Origin: Rhodoplanes tepidamans
Lineage (GTDB): Bacteria > Pseudomonadota > Alphaproteobacteria > Rhizobiales > Xanthobacteraceae
Length of the DNA stretch: 64,000 nucleotides
Reading direction: 5' to 3'
Assembly (NCBI RefSeq): GCF_030813915.1
Contig: NZ_JAUSUJ010000010.1
Coordinates: 124,001 to 188,000 of the forward strand
Made by a program: the position numbers and the translations under genes. The notes beneath the pieces are model-generated. The model worked only from the letters and a program-made list of their open reading frames with translations. It was not told the origin of the DNA and did no database searches. How positions within the stretch are numbered: position 1 is the first letter of the stretch; the number at the start of each line of letters is the position of its first letter. This document shows positions 35,410-44,193 of the stretch, in pieces.

Positions 35410-37149
35410 ATGCCCACCACCGATCTGATCAAGGCCTCCTTCGCGGCCCTCACGGCGAAGAAATCCGGACCGACCCTCTACGACCTGTGCGATCCGCTGC
35501 TGCGTGGGGGCGGGCCCGGGGACGCGCATCTGCGCACCTTCTACGGGACCGCGGTCGCCAACCCGGTGCTGCGTCCCCTGATGGGCCGCGCCGGCCTGCC
35601 GGCGCTCGCCGATCCGGACCGCTTCGCCGCCCTGCAGGGCGCGATCCGCTCGGCCCGCGACGACGCGGCGCCCGACTGGGCGGCGATCGGGCGCGAGATC
35701 GCGCCGCTGATCGACGCGGTGCCGCAGCGGCATCCCCGCCGCCCACCGCTCGCCGGTACGCCCGCGATGCCGGCGCTCGCCGAGGTCGACCGGGTGATCC
35801 GCGCCTGCGCCCACCATCTGCTCGGCGCGTTCACGCGCAACAAGGGCTTCATCCCGGCCTACGCGGCCTTCAACCTGATCGGGGATCCGGACTTTCACGG
35901 GCGCGACCTCGCCACCGCGCTGGTCGGGCTCAACGCCCGCACCTACAAGAACGCGACGCTGCTGTTCAATCTCGCCCGCGCCTTCATCCTGCCGAACCGG
36001 CCGATCGCGGCGCTGCTCAATCCCGCCTGGTCGGGCTTCGCCGAGCCGATGTGGGAGCCGGTGCAGATCCGGCACCGCTCGGCCTATTACGACGCCTTCT
36101 TCGCCGAAGCGCTGATGGACTACGTGGGCAGCGGCCTCGCCACGCCGGACGAGACCGCCCGGTCGAAGACCGCGATCGCCGGCATGATCGAGTTCTGCCT
36201 GGCCACCAGCCGCGAGGAGGTGCGCCACCCGGTCGACGGCACGCCGTTCCCGGTGGTCACGGCGCTGGTCCGGCCGCCCGACGTCCGGATGAGCAAGTTC
36301 TTCTGGAAGCTGAAGAGCGATCTCGGCTTCGGCACCTACGTGCCCGACTGCGACACCACGGCCTGCTCGCTCTCCGCCGCCACCCAGTTCGGATCGGCCG
36401 ACCCGATCCTCGATCAGCCCTTCCTCGACTTCTACGCCGGCTACCAGGTGCGGCCCGGCAGCAACCGCGAGCCGCCGTCGGTCGACATCAACGACCCGCT
36501 GGACTTTTCGGGCGGCATCGTCACCTGGATCGAGAGCGCCGCCGGCGACAGGCCGTTCGGCAACGACCTCGACCCGACCCTCAATCTCGACGTCCTCGAG
36601 GCGGCGTTCCGCAACCACGCCCGCTGGGACATCGTCGGCACGCCGCAGCGTCTCGATTTCCTGCGCGGCGTCGTCGCCTTCCACGACCGGCTGATCGGCT
36701 CCGGCCTGTTTGCCGATCCGCGCGCCCACATCTACTACCTGCCGGAGCTGTACGCCGCCTATTTCGGCCGCTGCCTCGCCGCCTTCCGGGCGATGCCGGC
36801 CGACATCCAGGCGAAGATCGACCCGCAGGCCCGCTTCGCGGCGATGCGCCTCGCCATCCTGGACTATGTCCACCACGACCTCGCCGCCCACGAGATGAAC
36901 CCGTTCGACGCGGCGCTGGCGCTGCTGGCGCTCGCCAAGCTCGGCGGCGACCGGGCGCGCTACGCGCCGGCGCTCGACTGCATCCTGCGCAGCGTCGGCG
37001 AGGGCGGCCGCAAGGGGCCGTTCAAGGCCTACGAGTGGAACAAGATGAAGACGCCGACCCGCATCCTGGTCGGCGGGCCGGAGGTGACCTCGGCGTTCGT
37101 CCTGTCGGCGCTGGCGCACGCCCGCACGGCGCTGGCCCGCTCCGCCTGA
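35410..37149 (+). CDS. Unrecognised alpha/alpha-toroid (terpenoid-cyclase-like) protein
   Basis: A 579-residue cytosolic-looking protein without a signal peptide or membrane span. I cannot assign a named family. Two features resemble prenyltransferase/squalene-cyclase-repeat proteins: PDCDTTA (Asp313, Asp315), like the DxDTTA/DxDD acid motif of class II terpene cyclases, and the pair GGIVTWI (368-374) plus NDLDPTLNLDVL (385-396), like the F/I-TW and NDVDxxxNxNVL motifs of uncharacterised toroid proteins. The rest is helix-rich, with repeated A-L-A-rich segments. It follows the HpnP-like gene on the same strand, with a palindromic repeat between. A triterpenoid-modifying or binding role is inference only. 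Confidence 0.7.
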   Translation: MPTTDLIKASFAALTAKKSGPTLYDLCDPLLRGGGPGDAHLRTFYGTAVANPVLRPLMGRAGLPALADPDRFAALQGAIRSARDDAAPDWAAIGREIAPLIDAVPQRHPRRPPLAGTPAMPALAEVDRVIRACAHHLLGAFTRNKGFIPAYAAFNLIGDPDFHGRDLATALVGLNARTYKNATLLFNLARAFILPNRPIAALLNPAWSGFAEPMWEPVQIRHRSAYYDAFFAEALMDYVGSGLATPDETARSKTAIAGMIEFCLATSREEVRHPVDGTPFPVVTALVRPPDVRMSKFFWKLKSDLGFGTYVPDCDTTACSLSAATQFGSADPILDQPFLDFYAGYQVRPGSNREPPSVDINDPLDFSGGIVTWIESAAGDRPFGNDLDPTLNLDVLEAAFRNHARWDIVGTPQRLDFLRGVVAFHDRLIGSGLFADPRAHIYYLPELYAAYFGRCLAAFRAMPADIQAKIDPQARFAAMRLAILDYVHHDLAAHEMNPFDAALALLALAKLGGDRARYAPALDCILRSVGEGGRKGPFKAYEWNKMKTPTRILVGGPEVTSAFVLSALAHARTALARSA

Positions 37150-37372
37150 CGGCTGAACCGCCCGCCGCCGGCCGCCGACCAAGCCGGGAAGGCGTCCCGC
37201 CTCCGGAAGCACGAGCCTCCGGCCGGCGGGAGGAACGCAGACGATCCGGCACCTGCATGGAAATGCCGGGCTCGAAAGTGCTACAGATCACATACGGCCG
37301 ACCGACGACATTCTATTCGAGTCTGTTGATTCTCCGATACGATGCGCCGCGCGGGCGCAGGAGGCACCGGAC

Positions 37373-39547
37373 ATGGTCTCGAAGAAGATCGCCGCCACCG
37401 CCGCCGGCGTGGTGCTGATCGCCGGCGCGCTCGCCGCCGTCCACGGCATTCCGGCCCGCGGCCTGATCGAGTCCTACAGCCGCGACGTGCTGGCCCGCCA
37501 CGACCTCGTCCTCGACATCGGGGGCGACGCCCGCCTGACGATCTGGCCGCGGACCGGGCTCACCCTCGGCGACACGAGGCTGCGCGACGCGACGTCCGGC
37601 GACGAGATCGTGCGGGTCGACCGCGTGCAGGCCGGCATCGGGCTCTCCGACCTGTGGAACGGCACGGTCGACGTCGCCGAGCTGACCCTCGACCATCCGG
37701 TGGTGCGCACCGACCCGATGTTCGCCCGGGCGGCCCGGGCCGCCGCGGCGCGCAAGACCCGCAGCCTCGGCGCCGGCAACGCCGACGAGAGCATCCTGCC
37801 GGTCGACTCGGCGGTGAGGATCGGCTCGGTCGCGGTCGAGAACGGCATCGTCGTGGTGCGCGACGGCAAGGAGACGGCCGAGGTCAGGATCGACTCGCTG
37901 CGGCTCGCCAACCTGCCGGCGGCGGGCGGCCGCTCGAACCTGCATCTCGACGCCAAGGTCGGCGCCGCGACGGTGCGGCTGACGGCGGCCGGCGACACCC
38001 CGACCAGGCTCGCCGAGGGCCGCGCCGTGCCGATCGAGGCGCGGGTCGAGGCACCCCGGCTGTTCCGCACCCCGGCCACCGTGAGCGCCACCGTCTCGAG
38101 CGCCGGACCGGTGCTCAAGGCCGACAACCTCAACGGCATGATCGACCAGGGCCGGCTGCGCGGCGCCGTCACGGTGTCGTTCGCCGGCGCCAAGCCGTTC
38201 GTCGACGCCACCCTCGAATCCGAGCGGCTCGACCTCACCGGGCTCGTCGAGGCGGTCGCCGGTCCCGCCCCCGCGCCGGCGCCGGCCGGCCCCCGCGGCA
38301 GCGCGGCGGCGACCGCGGCGGCCCCGTGGAGCGACGCGCCGCTCGACCTGTTCGGCCTCGGCCTCATGGAGGCCAATGTCGCGCTCACGGCCCGCGAGGT
38401 GATGATCGAGAAGGTGCGCATCGCCCCGGCCGCGATCGAGGCGACCCTGATCGACGACACCCTGAAGGTCGAGCTCGGCCCGTCCGGCGTCTATGGCGGC
38501 CAGGCGACCGGCCAGGTGTCGATCGACCGCCGCCGCGACGAGCCGGTGGTGAGCGTCCGGACGAGCTTCTCCGGACTGTCCGCCCTGCCCTTCCTGCGCG
38601 ACGCCGCCGGCTTCGAGTACATCGAGGGCCGGGCGCGCGGCAGCCTCGACCTGCGCGGCGCCGGCGCGAGCCCGCGCCGCATCGTCGACGGCCTCGCCGG
38701 GCGGGCCGACCTGACCTTCGAGGACGGTGCCGTGCGCGGCATCGACATGCCGGCGATGCTGCGCTCGGTGCTCGACGTGATCCTGGCCGGCTGGCAGTCG
38801 ACCGCCGGCGGCCAGACCCGCTTCTCCACCTTCAAGGGCAGCTTCACCGTGGACAACGGCGTCGCCCGCACCACCGACGTGGTGTTCCAGGGGCCCTGGA
38901 TGGTGATGAGCGCGGCCGGCAATGTCGACCTGCGCAACCGGACCCTGGACCTGCGCGCCGATCCGCGGCTGGTCTCCGCCCCGACGACCCCGGGCCAGAG
39001 CGCCAATGTCTGGGGCATCGGCGTGCCGGTGGCGATCCAGGGCCCGTGGTCGGCGCCGCGCATCTATGCCGACACGCCCAACATTCTCGCCGATCCCGAC
39101 AGCGCGTTGAAGGGCCTGCGCGATGCGCTCGGTCCCGGCGGCGGCCAGATCGGCAAGATGATCGAGGGCCTGAAGGGCCTCGCCCCGAGCACGATCCCGG
39201 GCCAGACGCCGGGCCCGGCGACGCCCGGCAGCGAGCCGCCCCGCGAGCCCGGCACGCTCGCCGACGACATCATGAAGGCCCTGAAGGGCGTCGCCCCGGC
39301 ACCGGCCCAGGCCCCGCCCGCCCAAGCGCCCCCCGCCCCGGGCCGGCCCCCCGCCTCGCGCGACATCAGCCCGTCGCCTCCGGCCACCGCGGCGGCCCCG
39401 CCGCCCGCACCGCCCGAGGCCGGCGTCAACCCGCGCCCGACCACGCCCCAGACCCGCGAGACCCGCCCGAAGCCCGCCCCGGAGCCCACCGTCCGCGAGC
39501 TCGAGCAGGGCGCCCGCGAGTTCCTGAAGGAGTTTTTCGGGCGGTAG
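37373..39547 (+). CDS. AsmA-family inner-membrane-anchored protein
   Basis: A 724-residue protein with an N-terminal membrane helix (AAGVVLIAGALAAVHGI) and a long beta-rich periplasmic part typical of AsmA/TamB-like proteins (LTIWPRTGLTLGDTRL near the start). The C-terminal AsmA core is LRSVLDVILAGWQSTAGGQTRFSTFKGSF..., followed by VFQGPWMVMSAAGNVDL. After residue about 590 comes a disordered Pro/Ala/Gly tail ending in an amphipathic helix, ELEQGAREFLKEFFGR. AsmA-like proteins act in phospholipid transport and outer-membrane integrity. GGAGG precedes the ATG. It follows a 223-base gap that is AT-richer just before the gene (37280-37340), the likely promoter. Confidence 0.85.
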   Translation: MVSKKIAATAAGVVLIAGALAAVHGIPARGLIESYSRDVLARHDLVLDIGGDARLTIWPRTGLTLGDTRLRDATSGDEIVRVDRVQAGIGLSDLWNGTVDVAELTLDHPVVRTDPMFARAARAAAARKTRSLGAGNADESILPVDSAVRIGSVAVENGIVVVRDGKETAEVRIDSLRLANLPAAGGRSNLHLDAKVGAATVRLTAAGDTPTRLAEGRAVPIEARVEAPRLFRTPATVSATVSSAGPVLKADNLNGMIDQGRLRGAVTVSFAGAKPFVDATLESERLDLTGLVEAVAGPAPAPAPAGPRGSAAATAAAPWSDAPLDLFGLGLMEANVALTAREVMIEKVRIAPAAIEATLIDDTLKVELGPSGVYGGQATGQVSIDRRRDEPVVSVRTSFSGLSALPFLRDAAGFEYIEGRARGSLDLRGAGASPRRIVDGLAGRADLTFEDGAVRGIDMPAMLRSVLDVILAGWQSTAGGQTRFSTFKGSFTVDNGVARTTDVVFQGPWMVMSAAGNVDLRNRTLDLRADPRLVSAPTTPGQSANVWGIGVPVAIQGPWSAPRIYADTPNILADPDSALKGLRDALGPGGGQIGKMIEGLKGLAPSTIPGQTPGPATPGSEPPREPGTLADDIMKALKGVAPAPAQAPPAQAPPAPGRPPASRDISPSPPATAAAPPPAPPEAGVNPRPTTPQTRETRPKPAPEPTVRELEQGAREFLKEFFGR

Positions 39548-39603
39548 CGGCGCCCGGCGGGGGCTCCCTGATGGATGAAACGAAGATCCTGGTGCTCGGC
39601 CTC

Positions 39604-39770
39604 GTGCCCCGGACAAGGCGCGGCAGGCCTGATGCGCCGCGGAGCCGGGGCCCAGGGGCGGCACGACGGGCGGCACGACGGGCGGCACAGCAGGGTATTG
39701 TCCGGCCGCCTCGCCTGATCGCCCCTGGGTTCCGGTTCGCGGCGCGATGCGCCGTGCCCGGGACACGATG
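39604..39770. repeat. Composite palindromic element with 12-base tandem repeat
   Basis: Nested inverted repeats fill most of the 303-base gap 39548-39850. Outer arms are CGTGCCCCGGACA and GTGCCCGGGACACG. Inner arms are GCGCCGCGGAGCCGGG...CCAGGGGC and GCCCCTGGGTTCCGG...GCGGCGC. Inside them GGGCGGCACGAC is repeated 2.8 times (39656-39689). The outer arms match the element at 22403-22522. No gene is seen in the gap. The flanking genes converge, so it can serve as a bidirectional transcription barrier. Confidence 0.7.
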
Positions 39771-39850
39771 CCTTCGCCGAGGCAGCGCAGCGGAACAGCG
39801 AGTTGCCGGGTACGACAAGTCGTCCCGGGACTCGGACTGAAGGCAGACAG

Positions 39851-40825
39851 TCAGTTCTTCGCCGTCGTCTCTTCCAGCACGGCGCGGACGCGGTCGCCTT
39901 CGCGCAGGAAGGTGCCGGCGCGACGGACCACCAGGTCGCCCTCGGCGAGGCCCTGGCGGATCTCGACATTGCCGCCCGACAGGAGGCCGATCGGCACCGG
40001 CCGGGTCTCGACCCGATTGTCGCGCACCACCTGGACGACCGGTCCGAGCGGCCCGAACAGGATCGCCGACAGCGGCACGCTCATGCCGCAGCTGGTGCCG
40101 ACCTCGACGGTGGCGCGGGCGAAGGTGCCGATCTTGATGCGGCGGTCGTCGCCGAGCGTGATGCGGGCCTGCCCGGCCTGGGTCTGCGGGTTGATCTCCG
40201 GCGACACGGTGCGGACCCGGCCCATCACGGCGCCGAGCCCGGTGACGTCGATCCTGGCCGGCTGGCCGACCGCGATCTTGCCCATCCGGGTCGACGGGAT
40301 GTCGGCCTGCAGCTCGACCTCGCCGCCGGCGATGATCAGGAACATCGGCGGGCCCTGCATCGACACCATGGCGCCGACCTGGGTCATGGTGCGGCCGACC
40401 ACGCCGGCGACCGGCGCCTGGACGGCGAAGCTCGACGCCGGCGCGTTCATGCCCTCGATGCGGGCGAGCCGGGCCAGCACCTGGCCGGAGTTCACCTGGT
40501 CGCCGTTCTCGACCAGGATCTGGGAGACCCGCACGCCTTCGATGTCGGGACGCACCTGGGACTCCTCGCGCGCCACCACGGTGCCGGCGACCCGCACCGT
40601 GTCGGAGAAGCAGGCGCGCTTCGCCTTGACGACCGACACCGACATGCCGGCCTGCTCCTCGGCCGCCCGGGCCGGCGCCGGGACGCCCGCGCCGAGCGCC
40701 GCGGCGAGCGCCGTCACGGAGATCCCGGCCGCGAATACGGATCCGGCCCGGCGGCCACGACGGCCCCGGTGCCCGCGCCGCGATGACCCGGCACGCCAAC
40801 GATCGGATTGGTGCTGAAACGTCAT
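39851..40825 (-). CDS. HlyD/RND-type periplasmic adaptor protein
   Basis: A 324-residue membrane-fusion protein. An arginine-rich N-terminus precedes a signal or anchor helix (SVFAAGISVTALAAALGAGV). A lipoyl/hairpin region (VRVAGTVVAREESQVRPDIEGVRVSQILVENGDQVNSGQVLARL) and the second lipoyl half with a beta-barrel (VQAPVAGVVG, VELQADIPSTRMGKIAVGQPARI) follow, then a membrane-proximal domain. The alpha-hairpin is very short, as in adaptors that contact the pump or outer-membrane partner differently from AcrA. No pump or outer-membrane factor gene is adjacent, so the partner is unknown; an orphan adaptor or one from a distant operon is possible. The long Arg-rich leader is odd. Confidence 0.82.
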   Translation of the reverse strand: MTFQHQSDRWRAGSSRRGHRGRRGRRAGSVFAAGISVTALAAALGAGVPAPARAAEEQAGMSVSVVKAKRACFSDTVRVAGTVVAREESQVRPDIEGVRVSQILVENGDQVNSGQVLARLARIEGMNAPASSFAVQAPVAGVVGRTMTQVGAMVSMQGPPMFLIIAGGEVELQADIPSTRMGKIAVGQPARIDVTGLGAVMGRVRTVSPEINPQTQAGQARITLGDDRRIKIGTFARATVEVGTSCGMSVPLSAILFGPLGPVVQVVRDNRVETRPVPIGLLSGGNVEIRQGLAEGDLVVRRAGTFLREGDRVRAVLEETTAKN

Positions 40826-40892
40826 GCTCGCCTCGTCACGGTCCGCCGAGGAACGACAATCGTCCCATTCCTGCACGCGCGGACCCATCCGA

Positions 40893-41792
40893 TCAAGGGT
40901 GCGCGGGCGCGGCGATCGGTTCGATCAGGCGGCGGACATCGGCCGGCGTCAGCCCCGCGGCGCGCAGCTCGGACAGCCCGGTCGCCCGGGTCGACTTCGA
41001 CAGCTTGCGGCCCTCCGCGTCGAGGATCAGCCGGTGATGCCGGTAGGCCGGCGCCGGCAGACCGAGCAGCGCCTGCAGGACCCGGTGGATGGAGGTCGCC
41101 GCGAACAGGTCGCGGCCGCGCACCACCTCGGTGACGCCCTGGGCGGCGTCGTCGACCACGACGGCGAGGTGATAGCTCGCCGGCACGTCCTTGCGGGCGA
41201 CGACGACGTCGCCCCAGGCCTCGGGCCGGGCCGGCACGCGGCCGGTCTCGCCGTCCGGCCCCTCGCCGCGCTCCTCGAACGCCAGGGTCTCGGCCGCGGG
41301 CCCCAGCCGGGCGAGCGCCGCCGAAAGATCGAGCCGCAGGACGTGCGGCTCGCCGCGGGCGATGCGGGCGGCCCGCTCGGGCGGCGGCATAGCCTTCGCG
41401 TCGCCCGGATACAGCGGCGCCCCGTCGGGATCGCGCGGCCACGGCCCCGCCGCCTCGCGCGCCGCGACCAGGCGGGCGATCTCGGCCCGGCTCTCGAACG
41501 CCGGATAGAGGACCCCGAGCGCGTCGAGCGTCGCCAGCGCCGCCCGGTAGTCCGAAAAGTGCTCGGACTGGCGGCGCACCGGCGTCTCCCAGGCGAGGCC
41601 GAGCCAGGCGAGATCCTCGGAGATGGCGGCCTCGTATGCGGGCCGGCACCGCGACACGTCGATGTCCTCGATGCGCAGGAGGAACCGCCCGCCGGTCTCC
41701 CGCGCCCGCGCCGCGTTCAGCAGGGCCGAGAAGGCGTGGCCGAGATGCAGGAGCCCGTTCGGGCTGGGCGCGAAGCGGACGATCTGGGTCAC
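40893..41792 (-). CDS. gluQRS: Glutamyl-Q tRNA(Asp) synthetase
   Basis: GluQ-RS is a truncated glutamyl-tRNA synthetase lacking an anticodon-binding domain. It transfers glutamate to the queuosine base at position 34 of tRNA(Asp). The 299-residue protein has RFAPSPNGLLHLGHA (HIGH-type motif), FLLRIEDID, and the KMSKS-type KLSKST near residue 270. It ends soon after, as expected for the truncated family. The usual Zn-binding cysteines of GluQ-RS are not evident, only Cys in DVSRCRPAY. The start is a GTG at 41792 that opens directly on TQIVRFAPSPNG. No strong ribosome site is seen. Confidence 0.92.
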   Translation of the reverse strand: MTQIVRFAPSPNGLLHLGHAFSALLNAARARETGGRFLLRIEDIDVSRCRPAYEAAISEDLAWLGLAWETPVRRQSEHFSDYRAALATLDALGVLYPAFESRAEIARLVAAREAAGPWPRDPDGAPLYPGDAKAMPPPERAARIARGEPHVLRLDLSAALARLGPAAETLAFEERGEGPDGETGRVPARPEAWGDVVVARKDVPASYHLAVVVDDAAQGVTEVVRGRDLFAATSIHRVLQALLGLPAPAYRHHRLILDAEGRKLSKSTRATGLSELRAAGLTPADVRRLIEPIAAPAHP

Positions 41793-41853
41793 GGCGACCG
41801 GGAGCCCTGAACGACAGAACGACCGCGCCGAACTCCGGGCTTCCCCCTCCCTG

Positions 41854-41983
41854 TCCCTCCCCCGCACGCGGGGAAGGGACCGCTGGAGTCGCGGCCACGC
41901 TTCGATCGGGTCGACCGCAGTGTCGTGGCGAGCCCGTCGCGGCTCGCCGCAGCCTGCCCCCTCCCCCGCGTGCGGGGGAGGGG
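41854..41983. repeat. Paired CCCTCCCCCGC hairpins
   Basis: Two related hairpins flank about 80 bases: TCCCTCCCCCGC/GCGGGGAAGGGA (41854-41879, one mismatch) and CCCCTCCCCCGC/GCGGGGGAGGGG (41958-41983, perfect 12-base-pair stem). They fill the gap between the MFS gene stop and the gluQRS start. Related single hairpins are at 11166, 19335 and 49014. Likely a dispersed repeat that also blocks read-through. Confidence 0.65.
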
Positions 41984-42047
41984 TGGGGCGGAAGAAAGTC
42001 GCGGGCTTCCGCGGCGCGCGGATCGTGGCAGCGTCATCGTCGGTCTC

Positions 42048-43256
42048 TCAGCTCCCCTCCTCCGCGTGGTGGCGGATGCCGGTGACGCTCGGCGCCAGGA
42101 CGGCGAGCAGGAGGGCGCCGATCAGGATCGGCACGAAGGCGGCCAGCGGCTCGCCCGACAGATCCCAGGCGAGACCCGACAGCACCGGCGTGATCACGGC
42201 GCAGGAGTAGCTGATGGTGAACATGCCGGCGGCGAGGCGGTGGACGTCCTCGGGCGGCGCCAGGATCGACGGCAACGCGAAGATCAGGATCAGCACGCTG
42301 GCGTCGCACAGGCCGATCAGCACCGACGAGATCACGATCACGGTGGGCGAGCCGTACATCAGCCCGAGCAGCGCCACGAAGGAGACGAGACCCGCCGCGA
42401 CGTACGGCCACACCTTGCGCACCAGCCGCCCGGCGAAGACGAGCAGCAGCAGCGAGGCCGGGATCTGGCCGAGATTGAGCGCCGTCAGGGTCAGGCTGAT
42501 CAGGTCGGGCCGCCCGGTACGGGTGAGCACGTCCGGGATGAAGGCATTGGTGGTGAAGTACTGGGCGTTGACGGTGCCGAACATGATCCCGATCCGCCAC
42601 AGCAGGCCGCTGCTCCAGTCCGGCCACCACTTGCGCCCGGTCACCACGGCGGCCGCACCGCCGGCGCCGCGCGGCGCCAGCACGGCGACGACGAGCGCGA
42701 TCGCGACGCAGGGCACCGCCCAGGCGAAGAAGCTCGCCCGCCAGCCGCCGAGCAGCGGCACCAGCACCGGGAGCGTCAGGGCGACCGGCAGCACCTCGCC
42801 GACCAGCAGGCCGTTGGCGTAGACGGCGGTGCCGAACGGGATGCGGTCGGGCAGCCAGGTGCGCACCAGCGGCGGCAGCGACGGCTGCATCACGGCGACC
42901 CCGAACCCGGTGACCACGGTGGCGCCGTAGAGCAGCCAGACGTCCGGCGCGACGCCGCGCAGCGCCGAGCCGGCCGCGGTGGCGAGCAGGCCGATCAGCA
43001 GCGTCTTCAGTGCCCCGAACTTGGCGATCAGGAGCGAGCCCGGGATGGCGGCGAGCGCGAACAGCACCGACGGGATGCCGGTCAGGATGCCGATGTCGGT
43101 CGCCGACATCCCGAGGTCGTCGCGGATCATCGGGATCACCGGCGGCACCGACAGGATGGTCATGCGCAGGCCGGTGCCGGCGAGCCACAGGAGCGCCAGC
43201 GCAGTGACCAGATGGCGGAGACCCGGCGTGTCGCCGTCGACGGCGGGAGCCCTCAT
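42048..43256 (-). CDS. MFS transporter, cyanate-permease (CynX/NimT)-like
   Basis: A 402-residue major facilitator with about 12 hydrophobic spans. The N-terminal half has SVPPVIPMIRDDLGMSATDIGILTGIPSVLFALAAIPGSLLI, typical of the CynX/NimT branch (cyanate, 2-nitroimidazole and similar small anions). Conserved LIAKFGALKTL follows the second helix. Substrate is not known. It lies 43 bases downstream of the ModA-like gene on the same strand, so the two are probably co-transcribed. gluQRS is beyond a hairpin pair and likely separate. Confidence 0.85.
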   Translation of the reverse strand: MRAPAVDGDTPGLRHLVTALALLWLAGTGLRMTILSVPPVIPMIRDDLGMSATDIGILTGIPSVLFALAAIPGSLLIAKFGALKTLLIGLLATAAGSALRGVAPDVWLLYGATVVTGFGVAVMQPSLPPLVRTWLPDRIPFGTAVYANGLLVGEVLPVALTLPVLVPLLGGWRASFFAWAVPCVAIALVVAVLAPRGAGGAAAVVTGRKWWPDWSSGLLWRIGIMFGTVNAQYFTTNAFIPDVLTRTGRPDLISLTLTALNLGQIPASLLLLVFAGRLVRKVWPYVAAGLVSFVALLGLMYGSPTVIVISSVLIGLCDASVLILIFALPSILAPPEDVHRLAAGMFTISYSCAVITPVLSGLAWDLSGEPLAAFVPILIGALLLAVLAPSVTGIRHHAEEGS

Positions 43257-43299
43257 CGGCTCTTCTCTCTTTCTCGCGTTGGATGGAGGTGAAATCGGC

Positions 43300-44034
43300 T
43301 CACAGCGCCGACAGGCCGCTCGCCTCGAGCGCGCTCCGCGCCTCCGGCGACACCAGCCGGGCGAGCAGCGCCCGGGCGCCGGCCGGATTGCGGGCGGCGA
43401 CGAATACGCCGCCGGCGAAGACCGTCACCTCCTGCACGGCCTCGGGCAGCGGACCGACCATGTCGATGCCCTTCACCGCCATCAGCTCGCTCATCTGCTG
43501 GATCGCGAGCTCGACCTCGCCGGAGGCGGCGCGCTCGCCCGTGAAGCCGTCGCGCACGACCGCCTTGGCGGCGATCTCGTCGGCGATCCCGAGCCGGGCG
43601 AGCACGCGGGCGAAGTGCAGCCCGCTCGCCCCGGTCTGCGACCAGGCGACCGCGCGGGCGGCGCGCAGGGCCGCGACCAGCGCCTCGACGGTCGCGATGT
43701 CGGGCCGCGGCGCGCCGGCCTTCACGGCCATGCCGACCAGGGCGCGGGCGATCCCGGCGCGGCTCTGCGGATCGACCACGCCCTCGGCGGCGAGCCCGTC
43801 GAGCGCCGCCCGCGTCAGCAGCACGAGGTCGCCGCGCTCGCCCGCGGCGATGCGCGGCATCAGCTCGTTGGTGGCGCCGTAGTCGATGTCGACCGTGAGC
43901 CCGGTCTCGCGCGCGAAGGCCGGCACCAGCGCCTCCAGCACGCCCCGCGTCGCCCGGGTGGAGAGCACCCGCACCGTCCCGTTGTCCGCCGTCACGGCCG
44001 CCTCGGCCCCCGTCAATCCGACCTCCCCTCGCAT
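43300..44034 (-). CDS. ModA-like solute-binding protein without signal peptide
   Basis: A 244-residue type II periplasmic-binding-protein fold resembling molybdate-binding ModA: VRVLSTRATRGVLEALVPAFARETG, then DIDYGATNELMPRIAAGERGDLVLLTRAALDGL, and a C-terminal ELAIQQMSELMAVKGIDMVGPLPE. No signal peptide or lipobox precedes the fold from either the ATG at 44034 or the GTG at 43995 (which has GAGG five bases upstream and may be the true start). It is therefore probably cytoplasmic, perhaps a sensor or a chaperone-like binder. No ModB/ModC genes are adjacent; the only partner is the MFS gene downstream. It faces the TRAP operon across 159 bases. Confidence 0.8.
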   Translation of the reverse strand: MRGEVGLTGAEAAVTADNGTVRVLSTRATRGVLEALVPAFARETGLTVDIDYGATNELMPRIAAGERGDLVLLTRAALDGLAAEGVVDPQSRAGIARALVGMAVKAGAPRPDIATVEALVAALRAARAVAWSQTGASGLHFARVLARLGIADEIAAKAVVRDGFTGERAASGEVELAIQQMSELMAVKGIDMVGPLPEAVQEVTVFAGGVFVAARNPAGARALLARLVSPEARSALEASGLSAL

Positions 44035-44193
44035 CCCGCGACTCGGCCCCGCGATACCGCCGGCGTGCCGGCGGAGGACCGGACCGGGTCGCGCACTCTT
44101 CCGTGCGTTCCGCTTTGACAAGCGGCCGCGCATGCCGTTCCATACACGCGTTTCGATCAAGACGACAAAAAATAAGATCCTGGGAGGAATGCA

